From: Buttiauxella sp049686335
GTDB lineage: Bacteria > Pseudomonadota > Gammaproteobacteria > Enterobacterales > Enterobacteriaceae
DNA length: 64,000 nt
Reading direction: 5' to 3'
Assembly: GCF_049686335.1 (NCBI RefSeq)
Contig: NZ_JBAVHX010000004.1
Span: 744,001-808,000, forward strand
Shown here: positions 35,931 through 45,501 of the stretch, one piece after another
How positions within the stretch are numbered: position 1 is the first letter of the stretch
Layout: each line of letters begins with the position of its first letter
Translations under genes and position numbers: made by a program
Notes under the pieces: model-generated
Database searches by the model: none
What the model was told of the DNA's origin: nothing
Seen by the model: only the letters and a program-made list of their open reading frames with translations

Positions 35931-37016
35931 TTAACCGTGGCGACGCTCAAAGTCGACCATGAAATCGGTTAACGCTTTAACGCCTTCAAGTGGCATCGCA
36001 TTGTAGATAGATGCACGCATTCCGCCCACAACACGGTGGCCTTTCAATGCATGCAAACCAGCAGCAAACGACTCTTCGAGGAAGACTTTATCCAGCGCGC
36101 TATCCGCTAACTGGAATGGTACGTTCATGCGCGAACGGTTGGCAGGAGCCACATCGTTACGGTAGAAATCGCTTTTATCAATCACACCGTAGAGCAGGCT
36201 CGCTTTCTCACGGTTAATTTTGTCCATGACTTCCACACCACCCTGTTCTTTCAGCCATTTAAAGACCAAACCTGACAGATACCAGGCAAAGGTAGGTGGC
36301 GTGTTGAACATGGATTCGTTTTCATTTAGCACGGTGTAGTCAAGAATGGACGGGCAGGCTTTATGCGCCTTGCCGAGCAAATCTTCACGCACGATAACCA
36401 GCGTTAAACCTGCCGGGCCGATATTTTTCTGTGCGCCGGCATAAATGACGCCAAAACGGCTAATGTCCAGCGAGTGCGACAAAATAGAGGATGAGTAGTC
36501 CGCAACCACCACTTTATCGCCAAAATCTGGGGTTTCGTGAGTTGCAATGCCGTCGATGGTTTCATTCGGGCAGTAGTGCAGATAAGCACTCTCTTCAGAA
36601 ACCTGCCACTCGCTCATTGGCTTGAGTGCGCGCAGGCCGTCAATAGTCACTTTCGCATCGAAAACATTTGGAGCGCAGTATTTGTGTGCTTCTTTTACTG
36701 CGCTGCTCGCCCAGTAGCCGCCATCCACATAATCCGCAGTCGTTTTGTCACCCAACAAATTGAGAGGGACGCCCGCGAATTGACCGCGACCGCCGCCATG
36801 ACAGAACAAAACTTTGTAGTTCGAGGGGATTTGCAGCAGATCACGAAAATCTTTTTCAGCTTCAACAGCTACCTGAATAAACTCTTTTCCACGGTGGCTA
36901 ATCTCCATCACGGAGGTGCCTAAACCTTGCCAGTCGCAAAGTTCACGTTGGGCACGACGAAGCACATCAGCTGGTAGCATCGCCGGACCGGAACTAAAAT
37001 TGTATACCTGAGTCAT
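35931..37016 (-). CDS. serC: Phosphoserine/phosphohydroxythreonine aminotransferase SerC
   Basis: SerC is a PLP enzyme in serine synthesis (3-phosphohydroxypyruvate to phosphoserine) and in pyridoxal phosphate synthesis. It has 361 residues against 362 in E. coli. The N-terminal VYNFSSGPAMLP, FCHGGGRGQFAGVPLNLL and the PLP lysine Lys197 in YAGAQKNIGPAG are visible. It is the promoter-proximal gene of serC-aroA. Lrp and CRP act on this operon in E. coli; I did not identify their sites here. Confidence 0.98.
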   Translation of the reverse strand: MTQVYNFSSGPAMLPADVLRRAQRELCDWQGLGTSVMEISHRGKEFIQVAVEAEKDFRDLLQIPSNYKVLFCHGGGRGQFAGVPLNLLGDKTTADYVDGGYWASSAVKEAHKYCAPNVFDAKVTIDGLRALKPMSEWQVSEESAYLHYCPNETIDGIATHETPDFGDKVVVADYSSSILSHSLDISRFGVIYAGAQKNIGPAGLTLVIVREDLLGKAHKACPSILDYTVLNENESMFNTPPTFAWYLSGLVFKWLKEQGGVEVMDKINREKASLLYGVIDKSDFYRNDVAPANRSRMNVPFQLADSALDKVFLEESFAAGLHALKGHRVVGGMRASIYNAMPLEGVKALTDFMVDFERRHG

Positions 37017-37176
37017 TTCCCCTCACCACGCTTAGATCAACAAGTTTTTATACGTTATCGGTTTTATCACTCAGATGCTGAGCCTGCAATGGTTAATCAG
37101 GTGTGACCGAGTAATGTGCGCAAAATCACACAACAGAATCAACTACTCGCTGAATTAAACACCCGATAAATACCCG

Positions 37177-37869
37177 TCAGGTCACTCGCGAAGCGGTGCT
37201 GGCCTTAACCCAAACTTTGTTTGCACAGCGCGGGCACGTGGATTCGTCCCCGGCATTTAACGTAGTGACTTCACTGCAATGGATACAGGCATAGTCGGCA
37301 TCTTCTGGCATTTTAATAAACCGTTCACAGCAGTGCTCAGGCAAAATGGGTAATCCCGGTCTGACGAGTTTGTCAGGGAAGAAATAGACACTTATCTGGC
37401 CATTGGTTTCAAGTATCGCCAGACGGACTTGCCCAAGGTGTTCAACGCCCAGCAAGCGAAGCTCCATAAAAAACTCAAATTCAGTCATGTTTTGCGACTT
37501 CATTTTTTCCCAGGCAAACTCCCCTTCTTCAATAATGACTGAAGGTTTTCCCTCAAACAGGTTTTCGAGTTTTTCACTATGGCTCATCAGCCACATCACC
37601 AGCCGATAAAGCCCCCCCAACGTAACGAAAACAATCAACACCGGTAGCATTGGCACGTCATGATAAAACGCCACATCCCCCGCCGCCGAGCCAAGGGTTA
37701 AGATTATCAGCACTTCAAATAGCGACATCTGCCGTACGCCGCGCCGCCCCGTTATTTTTAAAAACAGAAACACCAATATGAAGGTATAAAGACTACGTAA
37801 AGCGACTTCCCAGAGGAAATCGAGGGGTACGTCGTTCAAAGCCATCCGCTGGAGATCAAAGGTCTTCAT
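37177..37869 (-). CDS. ycaP: Membrane protein YcaP (DUF421/YetF family)
   Basis: The 230 residues equal E. coli YcaP. Three hydrophobic helices fill about residues 18-100, with the family motif GRRGVRQMSLFEVLIILTLGSAAGD. A cytoplasmic DUF421 domain with MTEFEFFMELRLLGVEHLGQVRLAILE follows. A zinc-ribbon-like tail has CIHC and CPRC pairs, absent from many DUF421 relatives. Function unknown to me; YetF-like proteins are linked to spore or envelope traits in other bacteria. It diverges from ycaO. Confidence 0.92.
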   Translation of the reverse strand: MKTFDLQRMALNDVPLDFLWEVALRSLYTFILVFLFLKITGRRGVRQMSLFEVLIILTLGSAAGDVAFYHDVPMLPVLIVFVTLGGLYRLVMWLMSHSEKLENLFEGKPSVIIEEGEFAWEKMKSQNMTEFEFFMELRLLGVEHLGQVRLAILETNGQISVYFFPDKLVRPGLPILPEHCCERFIKMPEDADYACIHCSEVTTLNAGDESTCPRCANKVWVKASTASRVT

Positions 37870-38006
37870 TTTTCCGCCATAACAGTAGGTTACTGACAGT
37901 AAGCATAGCCTGTTATGCTATTGCCGCCTGCTTGCTGCTGACAATGGCGTCAGTCTGCTAAAACCCGTATCATTGCGCGCTTTGCGTACGACAAAAGTGA
38001 AACCTG

Positions 38007-39764
38007 ATGACTCAAACCTTTATTCCTGGCAAAGATGCCGCACTGGAAGATTCCATCGCTCGCTTCCAGAAGCAGCTCTCCTCCCTTGGCTTTAATATTG
38101 AAGAAGCCTCCTGGTTAAACCCCGTTCCTAACGTCTGGTCAGTTCATATCCGTGATAAAGACAGCGCGCTGTGCTTTACCAATGGTAAAGGGGCAACTAA
38201 AAAAGCCGCATTGGCTTCCGCTCTGGGTGAATATTTCGAACGTCTGTCGACCAACTATTTCTTCGCTGATTTCTGGTTGGGCAAGACCATCGCCAATGGC
38301 CCGTTTGTGCATTATCCAAACGAGAAGTGGTTCCCAATTCCAGAAGATGAGCAGTTGCCAGAAGGCATTCTCGACGATCGTCTGCGTGCGTTTTACGATC
38401 CGGAAAACGAAGTGACTGCGGGGATGCTTATCGATCTGCAATCAGGTAATGAAGAGCGTGGGATTTGCGCCCTGCCATTTACCCGCCAGTCGGATCAAGA
38501 AACTGTCTATATTCCAATGAACATTATCGGCAACCTGTACGTTTCAAATGGCATGTCTGCAGGGAATACGGCAAACGAAGCTCGCGTACAGGGTCTGTCA
38601 GAAGTTTTCGAACGTCATATTAAAAATCGCATTATTGCTGAAAGCATCAGCCTGCCAGAAATTCCACAGGAAGTGCTGGCTCGCTACCCTGGTGTGGTTG
38701 AGTCGATTGCGACCCTGGAAGCGGAAGGATTCCCAATCTTCGCTTATGACGGTTCATTAGGCGGCAAGTACCCGGTTATCTGCGTTGTGCTGTTCAACCC
38801 AGCGAATGGAACCTGCTTTGCTTCATTCGGTGCCCACCCAGACTTTGGCGTGGCGCTGGAGCGTACTGTCACCGAACTGCTTCAGGGTCGTGGCCTGAAA
38901 GATCTGGATGTCTTCACTCCGCCAACCTTTGACGACGAAGAAGTTGGCGAGCATGCCAACCTCGAAACTCATTTCATCGATTCCAGCGGTTTGATTTCAT
39001 GGGATATGTTCAAGCAAGATGCTGACTATCCGTTTGCTGACTGGAGCTTCTCTGGCACAACTGAAGAAGAATTCGCCACCTTGATGGCTATCTTCGACGC
39101 AGAAGATCAAGAAGTTTACATCGCCGATTACCAGCATTTAGACGTATACGCTTGTCGTATCATCGTGCCAGGGATGTCCGATATTTACCCTGCTGAAGAC
39201 CTGCTGCTTGCTAACAATAATATGGGCTATCACCTGCGTGACACTATTCTGGCGCTGCCGGGCAGTGAGTGGGAGAAGCAAGATTATCTGGACCTCATCT
39301 CTCAGTTTGATGAAGAAGGCCACGATGATTTCACTCGCGTACGTGAGTTGCTTGGCCTGGCAACAGGTAAAGACAATGGCTGGTACACCTTACGTATCGG
39401 TGAATTGAAAGCCATGTTAGCGCTGGCTGGTGGTGACACCGAACAGGCGCTTATCTGGACTGAATGGACGATGGAGTTCAACGCATCTATTTTCAGCGCG
39501 GAACGTGCTAACTACTATCGTTGCCTGCAAACGTTGTTGCTGCTGGCTATGGAAGAAGATCGCCAGCCGTTGCAGTATCTGAATGCCTTCGTGCGTATGT
39601 ATGGCGCAGAAACGGTGGAAGCTGCGAGTGCCGCACTGAGCGGTGAAGCGCCATTCTACGGCCTGCAAGCCGTGGACAGCGATTTGAAAGCCTTCCCTGC
39701 ACATCAAGCGTTGTTAGCAGCTTATGAAAAATTGCAACGCGCAAAAGCCGCTTTCTGGAAATAG
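38007..39764 (+). CDS. ycaO: YcaO protein, ATP-dependent amide-backbone-activating family founder
   Basis: This is a 585-residue protein, one shorter than E. coli YcaO. The N-terminal two thirds form the YcaO domain, with NGKGATKKAALASALGEYFERLS and EARVQGLSEVFERHIKNRI giving the ATP/Mg-binding acidic residues; the C-terminal third is helical and TPR-like. E. coli YcaO is needed with RimO for beta-methylthiolation of ribosomal protein S12 and has ATPase activity. No peptide-precursor or cyclodehydratase partner gene is beside it, so a role in RiPP natural products is unlikely. It lies upstream of focA-pflB as in E. coli. Confidence 0.95.
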   Translation: MTQTFIPGKDAALEDSIARFQKQLSSLGFNIEEASWLNPVPNVWSVHIRDKDSALCFTNGKGATKKAALASALGEYFERLSTNYFFADFWLGKTIANGPFVHYPNEKWFPIPEDEQLPEGILDDRLRAFYDPENEVTAGMLIDLQSGNEERGICALPFTRQSDQETVYIPMNIIGNLYVSNGMSAGNTANEARVQGLSEVFERHIKNRIIAESISLPEIPQEVLARYPGVVESIATLEAEGFPIFAYDGSLGGKYPVICVVLFNPANGTCFASFGAHPDFGVALERTVTELLQGRGLKDLDVFTPPTFDDEEVGEHANLETHFIDSSGLISWDMFKQDADYPFADWSFSGTTEEEFATLMAIFDAEDQEVYIADYQHLDVYACRIIVPGMSDIYPAEDLLLANNNMGYHLRDTILALPGSEWEKQDYLDLISQFDEEGHDDFTRVRELLGLATGKDNGWYTLRIGELKAMLALAGGDTEQALIWTEWTMEFNASIFSAERANYYRCLQTLLLLAMEEDRQPLQYLNAFVRMYGAETVEAASAALSGEAPFYGLQAVDSDLKAFPAHQALLAAYEKLQRAKAAFWK

Positions 39765-39817
39765 TGCCAAAAACTAAAACTCAAGCTACGTAAACCTTAA
39801 TGTTTACGCTATATTAC

Positions 39818-39845
39818 GGGGCGATTTTTATTGCCCCTTGTTTTT
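39818..39845 (+). terminator. Terminator of ycaO
   Basis: GGGGCGAT pairs with ATTGCCCC (one G-T pair) around TTTT, followed by TTGTTTTT. Confidence 0.8.
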
Positions 39846-40028
39846 ATTGGCAGCGTAATAATTTCATTTGTGTCTCAATAGTTAAATATTGGTGACATAT
39901 TATTATTTTAAACTACAAATAATGTTGCGAAATTATTGAAATACTCCATTCTAATTAACCTGTCACCGGAGCTTAAAGGCTAAATATCAAATTACATTAT
40001 AAAATTTAAACTTTATTTTTATCATCAA

Positions 40029-40041
40029 AATCAACAATTTA
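40029..40041 (+). promoter_or_regulatory. IHF-site match upstream of focA
   Basis: AATCAACAATTTA fits WATCAANNNNTTR at every position, within the A/T-rich surroundings that IHF favours. IHF is known to act on the E. coli pfl promoters. Confidence 0.5.
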
Positions 40042-40095
40042 AGCTGAATTACAGGTAATCACCTGCTTTTTTCAGGCCTATAAGCTTGGCGAGAT

Positions 40096-40109
40096 ATGAT
40101 CCATATCAA
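40096..40109 (+). promoter_or_regulatory. FNR-like site upstream of focA
   Basis: ATGATCCATATCAA matches TTGATNNNNATCAA at nine of ten defined positions. The downstream sequence to focA closely resembles the anaerobically induced E. coli P6 promoter. Confidence 0.7.
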
Positions 40110-40169
40110 ATTTTACTCTATAATGCTTTGTTAGTATCTCGTCGCCGAATTAAATAAGAGAGAGTTAGT

Positions 40170-41027
40170 GTGAAAGCTGACAACCCTTTTGATCTATTGC
40201 TCCCAGCCGCTATGGCTAAAGTCGCCGAAGATGTTGGCGTCTATAAAGCAACTAAACACCCGCTGACCACGTTTTATTTAGCGATTACAGCGGGCATGTT
40301 CATCTCGATTGCCTTTGTCTTTTACATCACTGCTACAACAGGCACTGCAACTATCCCATTCGGGATTGCAAAGCTGATTGGCGGTACTTGCTTCTCCCTG
40401 GGGCTTATCCTTTGCGTCATCTGCGGTGCTGACCTGTTCACCTCTACGGTGTTAATTGTGGTCGCTAAAGCCAGTGGCCGTATCACCTGGGGCCAGCTCG
40501 CAAAGAACTGGATTAACGTTTATGTCGGTAACCTTTGCGGCGCGTTGATGTTTGTCGCGTTGATTTGGTTGTCAGGTATGTATATGACAGCCAACGGTGC
40601 ATGGGGTCTGAATGTGTTACAAACCGCAGACCACAAAATGCATCACACCTTTATTGAAGCTGTGTGCCTCGGTATTTTAGCTAACTTGATGGTCTGTCTG
40701 GCTGTCTGGATGAGCTACTCTGGCCGCACTTTGATGGACAAGATGTTTGCTATGATCCTCCCGGTCGCCATGTTTGTTGCTTGTGGTTTTGAGCACAGTA
40801 TCGCAAACATGTTCATGATCCCTTTGGGTATCGTAGTACGCAACTTTGCAAGCCCGGAATTCTGGACCGCTGTAGGGTCGTCTCCGGACAATTTCTCTCA
40901 CTTGACCGTATTGAACTTCATCACCGACAACCTGATCCCAGTAACTATCGGGAACATTATTGGTGGCGGCGTACTGGTTGGGTTGACGTACTGGGTAATT
41001 TATCTGCGCGGTGGTGATAAGCACTAA
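40170..41027 (+). CDS. focA: Formate channel FocA
   Basis: FocA is the pentameric inner-membrane formate/nitrite-family channel that moves formate made by PflB. The 285 residues equal E. coli FocA. Six membrane segments are visible; the gating Thr91 (GADLFTSTVL) and pore His209 (CGFEHSIANMF) are present. The start is GTG, as in E. coli, with GAGAGAG seven bases upstream. It is first in focA-pflB, 53 bases before pflB, under anaerobic control. Confidence 0.97.
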   Translation: MKADNPFDLLLPAAMAKVAEDVGVYKATKHPLTTFYLAITAGMFISIAFVFYITATTGTATIPFGIAKLIGGTCFSLGLILCVICGADLFTSTVLIVVAKASGRITWGQLAKNWINVYVGNLCGALMFVALIWLSGMYMTANGAWGLNVLQTADHKMHHTFIEAVCLGILANLMVCLAVWMSYSGRTLMDKMFAMILPVAMFVACGFEHSIANMFMIPLGIVVRNFASPEFWTAVGSSPDNFSHLTVLNFITDNLIPVTIGNIIGGGVLVGLTYWVIYLRGGDKH

Positions 41028-41080
41028 GTGCTCGCTAACGTGTAGGGAATAAGAAATCCACATTAGAAGGTAGGTGTTAA

Positions 41081-43363
41081 ATGTCCGAGCTTAATGAGAA
41101 GTTAGCCACAGCCTGGGAAGGTTTTGCCAAAGGTGACTGGCAGAATGAAGTCAACGTGCGTGACTTTATTCAGAAAAACTACACCCCTTACGAGGGTGAC
41201 GAATCCTTCCTGGCAGGTGCTACTGAAGCAACCACCACCCTGTGGGATAGCGTCATGGAAGGCGTTAAACAGGAAAACCGCACTCACGCGCCTGTTGATT
41301 TCGACACTGACCTCGCTTCCACCATCACCTCTCATGATGCTGGTTACATCAACAAGTCCCTCGAAACTATCGTCGGCCTGCAAACTGATGCTCCACTGAA
41401 ACGTGCAATTATTCCGTTTGGTGGCATCAAAATGGTTGAAGGTTCTTGCAAAGTATACGGTCGTGAACTTGACCCAATGCTTAAGAAGATCTTCACCGAA
41501 TACCGCAAAACCCACAACCAGGGTGTGTTTGACGTTTATACCAAAGACATCCTGAACTGCCGTAAATCAGGCGTAATCACTGGTCTGCCAGATGCTTACG
41601 GCCGTGGTCGTATCATCGGTGACTACCGTCGCGTTGCGCTGTACGGCATCGACTTCCTGATGAAAGACAAATTCGCCCAGTTCAATTCTCTGCAAACTAA
41701 ACTGGAAAACGGCGAAGATCTGGAAGCAACAATTCGTCTGCGTGAAGAAATCTCTGAGCAACACCGTGCTCTGGGTCAGATCAAAGAAATGGCTGCTAAA
41801 TATGGCTGCGATATCTCTGGTCCTGCTAAAAACGCTCAAGAAGCTATTCAGTGGACTTACTTCGGCTATCTGGCTGCAGTTAAATCTCAGAACGGCGCTG
41901 CAATGTCCTTCGGTCGCGTATCCACCTTCCTGGATGCATTCATCGAACGTGACCTGAAAGCAGGCAAAATCACTGAGCTTGAAGCACAGGAAATGATTGA
42001 CCACCTGGTCATGAAACTGCGTATGGTTCGCTTCCTGCGTACCCCTGAGTATGATGAGCTGTTCTCTGGTGACCCAATCTGGGCAACAGAATCCATCGCT
42101 GGTATGGGTGTTGACGGCCGTACTCTGGTCACTAAATCTAGCTTCCGCTTCCTGAACACCCTGTACACCATGGGTCCTTCTCCGGAGCCGAACATCACTA
42201 TTCTGTGGTCTGAAAAACTGCCACTGAACTTCAAGAAATACGCTGCTAAAGTCTCCATCGATACCTCTTCTCTGCAATACGAGAACGATGATCTGATGCG
42301 TCCTGACTTCAACAACGATGACTACGCAATTGCTTGCTGCGTAAGCCCAATGATTGTTGGTAAACAAATGCAGTTCTTCGGTGCTCGTGCAAACCTGGCG
42401 AAAACCATGCTGTACGCAATCAACGGCGGCGTTGATGAAAAACTGAAACTGCAGATCGGTCCTAAAGAAGCGCCAATCATGGCTGATGTTCTGGATTACG
42501 ATAACGTTCTGGATCGTCTGGACCACTTCATGGACTGGCTGGCTAAACAGTACGTCACCGCGCTGAACATCATTCACTACATGCATGATAAGTACAGCTA
42601 CGAAGCGTCTCTGATGGCTCTGCATGACCGTGACGTTGTTCGCACCATGGCGTGTGGTATCGCAGGTCTGTCTGTTGCAGCTGACTCCTTGTCTGCAATC
42701 AAGTACGCGAAAGTTAAACCAATTCGTGACGAAGACGGTCTGGCTGTTGACTTCGAAATCGAAGGCGAATATCCACAGTTCGGTAACAACGATTCTCGCG
42801 TAGATGACATCGCTGTTGACCTGGTAGAACGTTTCATGAAGAAAATTCAGAAACTGACTACTTACCGTAACGCTATCCCGACTCAGTCTGTTCTGACCAT
42901 CACCTCTAACGTGGTTTATGGTAAGAAAACCGGTAACACCCCAGACGGTCGTCGTGCAGGCGCTCCATTCGGTCCAGGTGCTAACCCAATGCACGGTCGT
43001 GACCAGAAAGGTGCTGTTGCCTCTCTGACTTCCGTTGCTAAACTGCCGTTTGCTTACGCTAAAGATGGTATTTCTTATACCTTCTCTATCGTTCCTAACG
43101 CACTGGGTAAAGACGACGAAGTTCGTAAAACTAACCTCGCGGGTCTGATGGATGGTTACTTCCACCACGAAGCGTCCATCGAAGGTGGTCAACACCTGAA
43201 CGTGAACGTAATGAACCGTGAAATGCTGCTGGATGCGATGGAACACCCTGAGAAATATCCTCAGCTGACTATTCGTGTATCTGGTTACGCTGTACGTTTT
43301 AACTCTCTGACTAAAGAACAGCAGAAAGACGTTATTACCCGTACCTTCACTCAAACCATGTAA
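41081..43363 (+). CDS. pflB: Formate C-acetyltransferase (pyruvate formate-lyase) PflB
   Basis: PflB is a glycyl-radical enzyme that converts pyruvate and CoA to acetyl-CoA and formate in fermentation. It has 760 residues, as in E. coli. The catalytic cysteine pair lies in YAIACCVSP near residues 419-420, and the radical Gly735 in RVSGYAVRF. Codon use is strongly biased towards highly expressed genes, which leaves a 595-codon open frame on the opposite strand. AGGTAGGTG precedes the ATG. PflA, encoded next, installs the radical. Confidence 0.98.
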   Translation: MSELNEKLATAWEGFAKGDWQNEVNVRDFIQKNYTPYEGDESFLAGATEATTTLWDSVMEGVKQENRTHAPVDFDTDLASTITSHDAGYINKSLETIVGLQTDAPLKRAIIPFGGIKMVEGSCKVYGRELDPMLKKIFTEYRKTHNQGVFDVYTKDILNCRKSGVITGLPDAYGRGRIIGDYRRVALYGIDFLMKDKFAQFNSLQTKLENGEDLEATIRLREEISEQHRALGQIKEMAAKYGCDISGPAKNAQEAIQWTYFGYLAAVKSQNGAAMSFGRVSTFLDAFIERDLKAGKITELEAQEMIDHLVMKLRMVRFLRTPEYDELFSGDPIWATESIAGMGVDGRTLVTKSSFRFLNTLYTMGPSPEPNITILWSEKLPLNFKKYAAKVSIDTSSLQYENDDLMRPDFNNDDYAIACCVSPMIVGKQMQFFGARANLAKTMLYAINGGVDEKLKLQIGPKEAPIMADVLDYDNVLDRLDHFMDWLAKQYVTALNIIHYMHDKYSYEASLMALHDRDVVRTMACGIAGLSVAADSLSAIKYAKVKPIRDEDGLAVDFEIEGEYPQFGNNDSRVDDIAVDLVERFMKKIQKLTTYRNAIPTQSVLTITSNVVYGKKTGNTPDGRRAGAPFGPGANPMHGRDQKGAVASLTSVAKLPFAYAKDGISYTFSIVPNALGKDDEVRKTNLAGLMDGYFHHEASIEGGQHLNVNVMNREMLLDAMEHPEKYPQLTIRVSGYAVRFNSLTKEQQKDVITRTFTQTM

Positions 43364-43393
43364 TTCACGGTTTGTCTGAAAAGGCGTAGAATA

Positions 43394-43422
43394 AAGGCTC
43401 CACTTCGGTGGGGCCTTTTCTT
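43394..43422 (+). terminator. Terminator after pflB
   Basis: AAGGCTCCAC pairs with GTGGGGCCTT around a UUCG loop, followed by TTCTTAT. It separates pflB from pflA, so pflA needs readthrough or its own promoter. Confidence 0.88.
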
Positions 43423-43434
43423 ATATCAGAACCT

Positions 43435-43476
43435 ATTTTGCAAGATAACTGCTACGTTTAGGGTATCTTGCAAAAT
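43435..43476. repeat. Perfect 13-base inverted repeat upstream of pflA
   Basis: ATTTTGCAAGATA at 43435-43447 and its exact complement TATCTTGCAAAAT at 43464-43476 are 16 bases apart. The repeat lies between the pflB terminator and pflA. No T-run follows on either strand, so it does not look like a terminator. It could be an operator for a dimeric regulator or an mRNA hairpin. Confidence 0.7.
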
Positions 43477-43562
43477 TGATTCGACGCGGCATTCTGTCTA
43501 AAGACCGCGCTCAACCTGGTTCGTGCTTAAAAGCATGGACCAATACTGGAGAAAACACCGCA

Positions 43563-44303
43563 ATGTCAGTAATTGGCCGAATTCATTCCTTTGAATCCTG
43601 CGGTACCGTGGATGGTCCCGGTATTCGTTTTATCACCTTTTTCCAGGGCTGCCTTATGCGCTGCCTGTATTGCCATAACCGTGATACATGGGATACGCAC
43701 GGCGGCAACGAGATTACTGTTGAAGAACTGATGAAAGAAGTGGTGACCTATCGCCACTTTATGAACGCTTCTGGCGGTGGTGTCACAGCTTCAGGTGGTG
43801 AAGCTATTCTGCAAGCTGAATTTGTACGTGACTGGTTCCGTGCCTGCCGCAAAGAAGGCATTCATACTTGTCTTGATACCAACGGTTTTGTTCGTCGCTA
43901 CGATCCGGTTATCGATGAGTTACTGGAAGTGACTGACCTGGTGATGCTCGATTTGAAACAGATGAACGACGAGATTCATCAGAATCTGGTTGGTGTTTCT
44001 AATCATCGCACGCTTGAGTTTGCTCGCTACCTTTCTGATAAAAACATTAACGTCTGGATTCGTTATGTTGTCGTTCCAGGCTGGTCAGACGATGATGATT
44101 CCGCACATCGCCTCGGCGAGTTCACGCGTGATATGGGCAATGTTGAAAAAATTGAATTGTTGCCGTACCACGAGTTGGGCAAGCATAAATGGGTGGCGAT
44201 GGGCGAAGAGTACAAACTTGATGGCGTTCATCCGCCGAAGAAAGAGACCATGGAACGCGTTAAAGGCATTCTGGAACAGTATGGTCACAAAGTAATGTAC
44301 TGA
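43563..44303 (+). CDS. pflA: Pyruvate formate-lyase activating enzyme PflA
   Basis: PflA is a radical SAM enzyme that abstracts hydrogen from the PflB glycine. It has 246 residues as in E. coli. The cluster motif is Cys30, Cys34 and Cys37 in QGCLMRCLYCHNRD, and the SAM site SGGGVTASGGEAILQ follows. The frame is open 29 codons upstream, but MSVIGRIHSFESCGTVDGPG is the family start, with GGAG upstream. It is separated from pflB by a terminator and an inverted repeat. Confidence 0.97.
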   Translation: MSVIGRIHSFESCGTVDGPGIRFITFFQGCLMRCLYCHNRDTWDTHGGNEITVEELMKEVVTYRHFMNASGGGVTASGGEAILQAEFVRDWFRACRKEGIHTCLDTNGFVRRYDPVIDELLEVTDLVMLDLKQMNDEIHQNLVGVSNHRTLEFARYLSDKNINVWIRYVVVPGWSDDDDSAHRLGEFTRDMGNVEKIELLPYHELGKHKWVAMGEEYKLDGVHPPKKETMERVKGILEQYGHKVMY

Positions 44304-44320
44304 TCTTTATACACCTAACA

Positions 44321-44349
44321 AAAATGGCCCTCAATTTGAGGGCCATTTT
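44321..44349. terminator. Bidirectional terminator between pflA and ycaD
   Basis: AAAATGGCCCTCA is complementary over 13 bases to TGAGGGCCATTTT with loop ATT, so either strand gives a stem followed by T residues. Confidence 0.92.
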
Positions 44350-44352
44350 GTA

Positions 44353-45501
44353 TCAGGCATGGGCAATAGGTGTGGAATGTGGCCCTGCTTTGCGCAGCAG
44401 CATTAGCAAGTAAACAAATGCCACTCCGGCAATCATCACAAACAATAGGCTATCCGAGTAGCTTTGCATCAGCATTGAGGTCAATGTTGGGCCAAGCAAG
44501 CTGCCAACGGTGTAACTCAGCAGCAGCGCCTGGTTCATCGCGACCAGCTGGTGATGTTCAACTTTTTCACAAGCCCACGCCATCGCCACCGGGTAAAGCG
44601 TAAAACCAGCCGCACCCAGTACAAATAAAGTCGGCCCCATGGCGGCGTGACTCAGCATCGCCATGCAACCCAGAATCACAATAAACACCTGAACACGCAG
44701 CACTAATAAACGGCCAAAACGATCGGCAAGACGGCCAACTGGCCACTGCCCTACAATCCCTGCGCTTACCATCACCGCCATCCAGAAACCAATCCCGGCA
44801 TCACTCACACCCTGATGGTTTAAATACAGTGGCATTAATCCATACAGGGAGCCGAGAACAATCCCGGAAATAATACAACCGTTGACGCCCAGGCGTGCAT
44901 GGCGCAGACGCAGCATAGGCCATACTTGTGCCGCTTCCTGGTTTTCACTGCGATCATTCACAATGCGAGTGAACAGTAACGGAAGAATAGCGGTCAACGT
45001 TAACGCCGTAACCCACGGTAAAACACTGGCTATATCGGTCGGCATTTTGCTGATCATCAACTGGCCAAGCACCGTGCCAACGTAATAAACCATCATGTAG
45101 GCTGCCAGCAAGCGCCCACGGTTACGCGACGTTCCGCTACACATCAGTGCACTCTCGACCACCACCCAGATCATCGCGCAACCAATACCTGCGATAAACC
45201 TCCACATCATCCAACTCATGAACCCGGTCATTAATCCCAAGCCTGCGCAGCCCGCAGCGAAGATCAACGATGCAAGATAATAGCTACGGTTGAATCCCTG
45301 GCGCTTAATCAGCCAACCGGTCATCAAAGTACCCACCAGATTTCCGGTAAAGTACGACGAGCCCACCATCCCGACTTGCCAGGTTGGAAGATTTTCGTGC
45401 GCTAACCAAAGTGGAACCAGCGTGTTTAACACTGCTATCGCCAGGGTCAAAAGCATCAGACCGCAGAGCAAAAGCATGACTGGCCGTGTATAGGTGGACA
45501 T
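44353..45501 (-). CDS. ycaD: Major facilitator superfamily transporter YcaD
   Basis: This is an inner-membrane MFS protein of 382 residues, the E. coli YcaD length, with about twelve hydrophobic helices. The loop between helices 8 and 9 reads GRLADRFGRLLVLR, the usual MFS signature. VVESALMCSGTSRNRGRLLAAYM and GAAGFTLYPVAMAWACE are conserved in the family. The substrate is unknown. In E. coli, ycaM and other genes lie between ycaD and pflA; here the two are convergent neighbours. Confidence 0.93.
   Translation of the reverse strand: MSTYTRPVMLLLCGLMLLTLAIAVLNTLVPLWLAHENLPTWQVGMVGSSYFTGNLVGTLMTGWLIKRQGFNRSYYLASLIFAAGCAGLGLMTGFMSWMMWRFIAGIGCAMIWVVVESALMCSGTSRNRGRLLAAYMMVYYVGTVLGQLMISKMPTDIASVLPWVTALTLTAILPLLFTRIVNDRSENQEAAQVWPMLRLRHARLGVNGCIISGIVLGSLYGLMPLYLNHQGVSDAGIGFWMAVMVSAGIVGQWPVGRLADRFGRLLVLRVQVFIVILGCMAMLSHAAMGPTLFVLGAAGFTLYPVAMAWACEKVEHHQLVAMNQALLLSYTVGSLLGPTLTSMLMQSYSDSLLFVMIAGVAFVYLLMLLRKAGPHSTPIAHA

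Larger units (their letters stand above)
39846..40169 (+). promoter_or_regulatory. focA-pflB upstream regulatory region
   Basis: This AT-rich, gene-free stretch ends at the focA ribosome site GAGAGAG. It holds an IHF consensus match, an FNR-like site, TATAAT at 40119-40124 and TAGTAT at 40132-40137. In E. coli the same region carries the anaerobic promoters P6 and P7 and ArcA contacts. If TAGTAT is the -10, the FNR-like site is centred near -41.5. ArcA-like AT runs (GTTAAATATT, CTAATTAACC) are visible but not specific enough to call. Confidence 0.7.

Noticed and set aside
38007..39764. ycaO as part of a modified-peptide (RiPP) gene cluster
   Set aside because: No precursor peptide, E1-like partner, oxidase or dedicated transporter lies nearby; neighbours are ycaP and focA-pflB as in E. 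coli, where YcaO works on ribosomal protein S12.
41567..43354. 595-codon open frame on the minus strand opposite pflB
   Set aside because: It is the mirror of a highly codon-biased gene. The translated product has no family features, there is no ribosome site, and pflB matches its family over the whole length.
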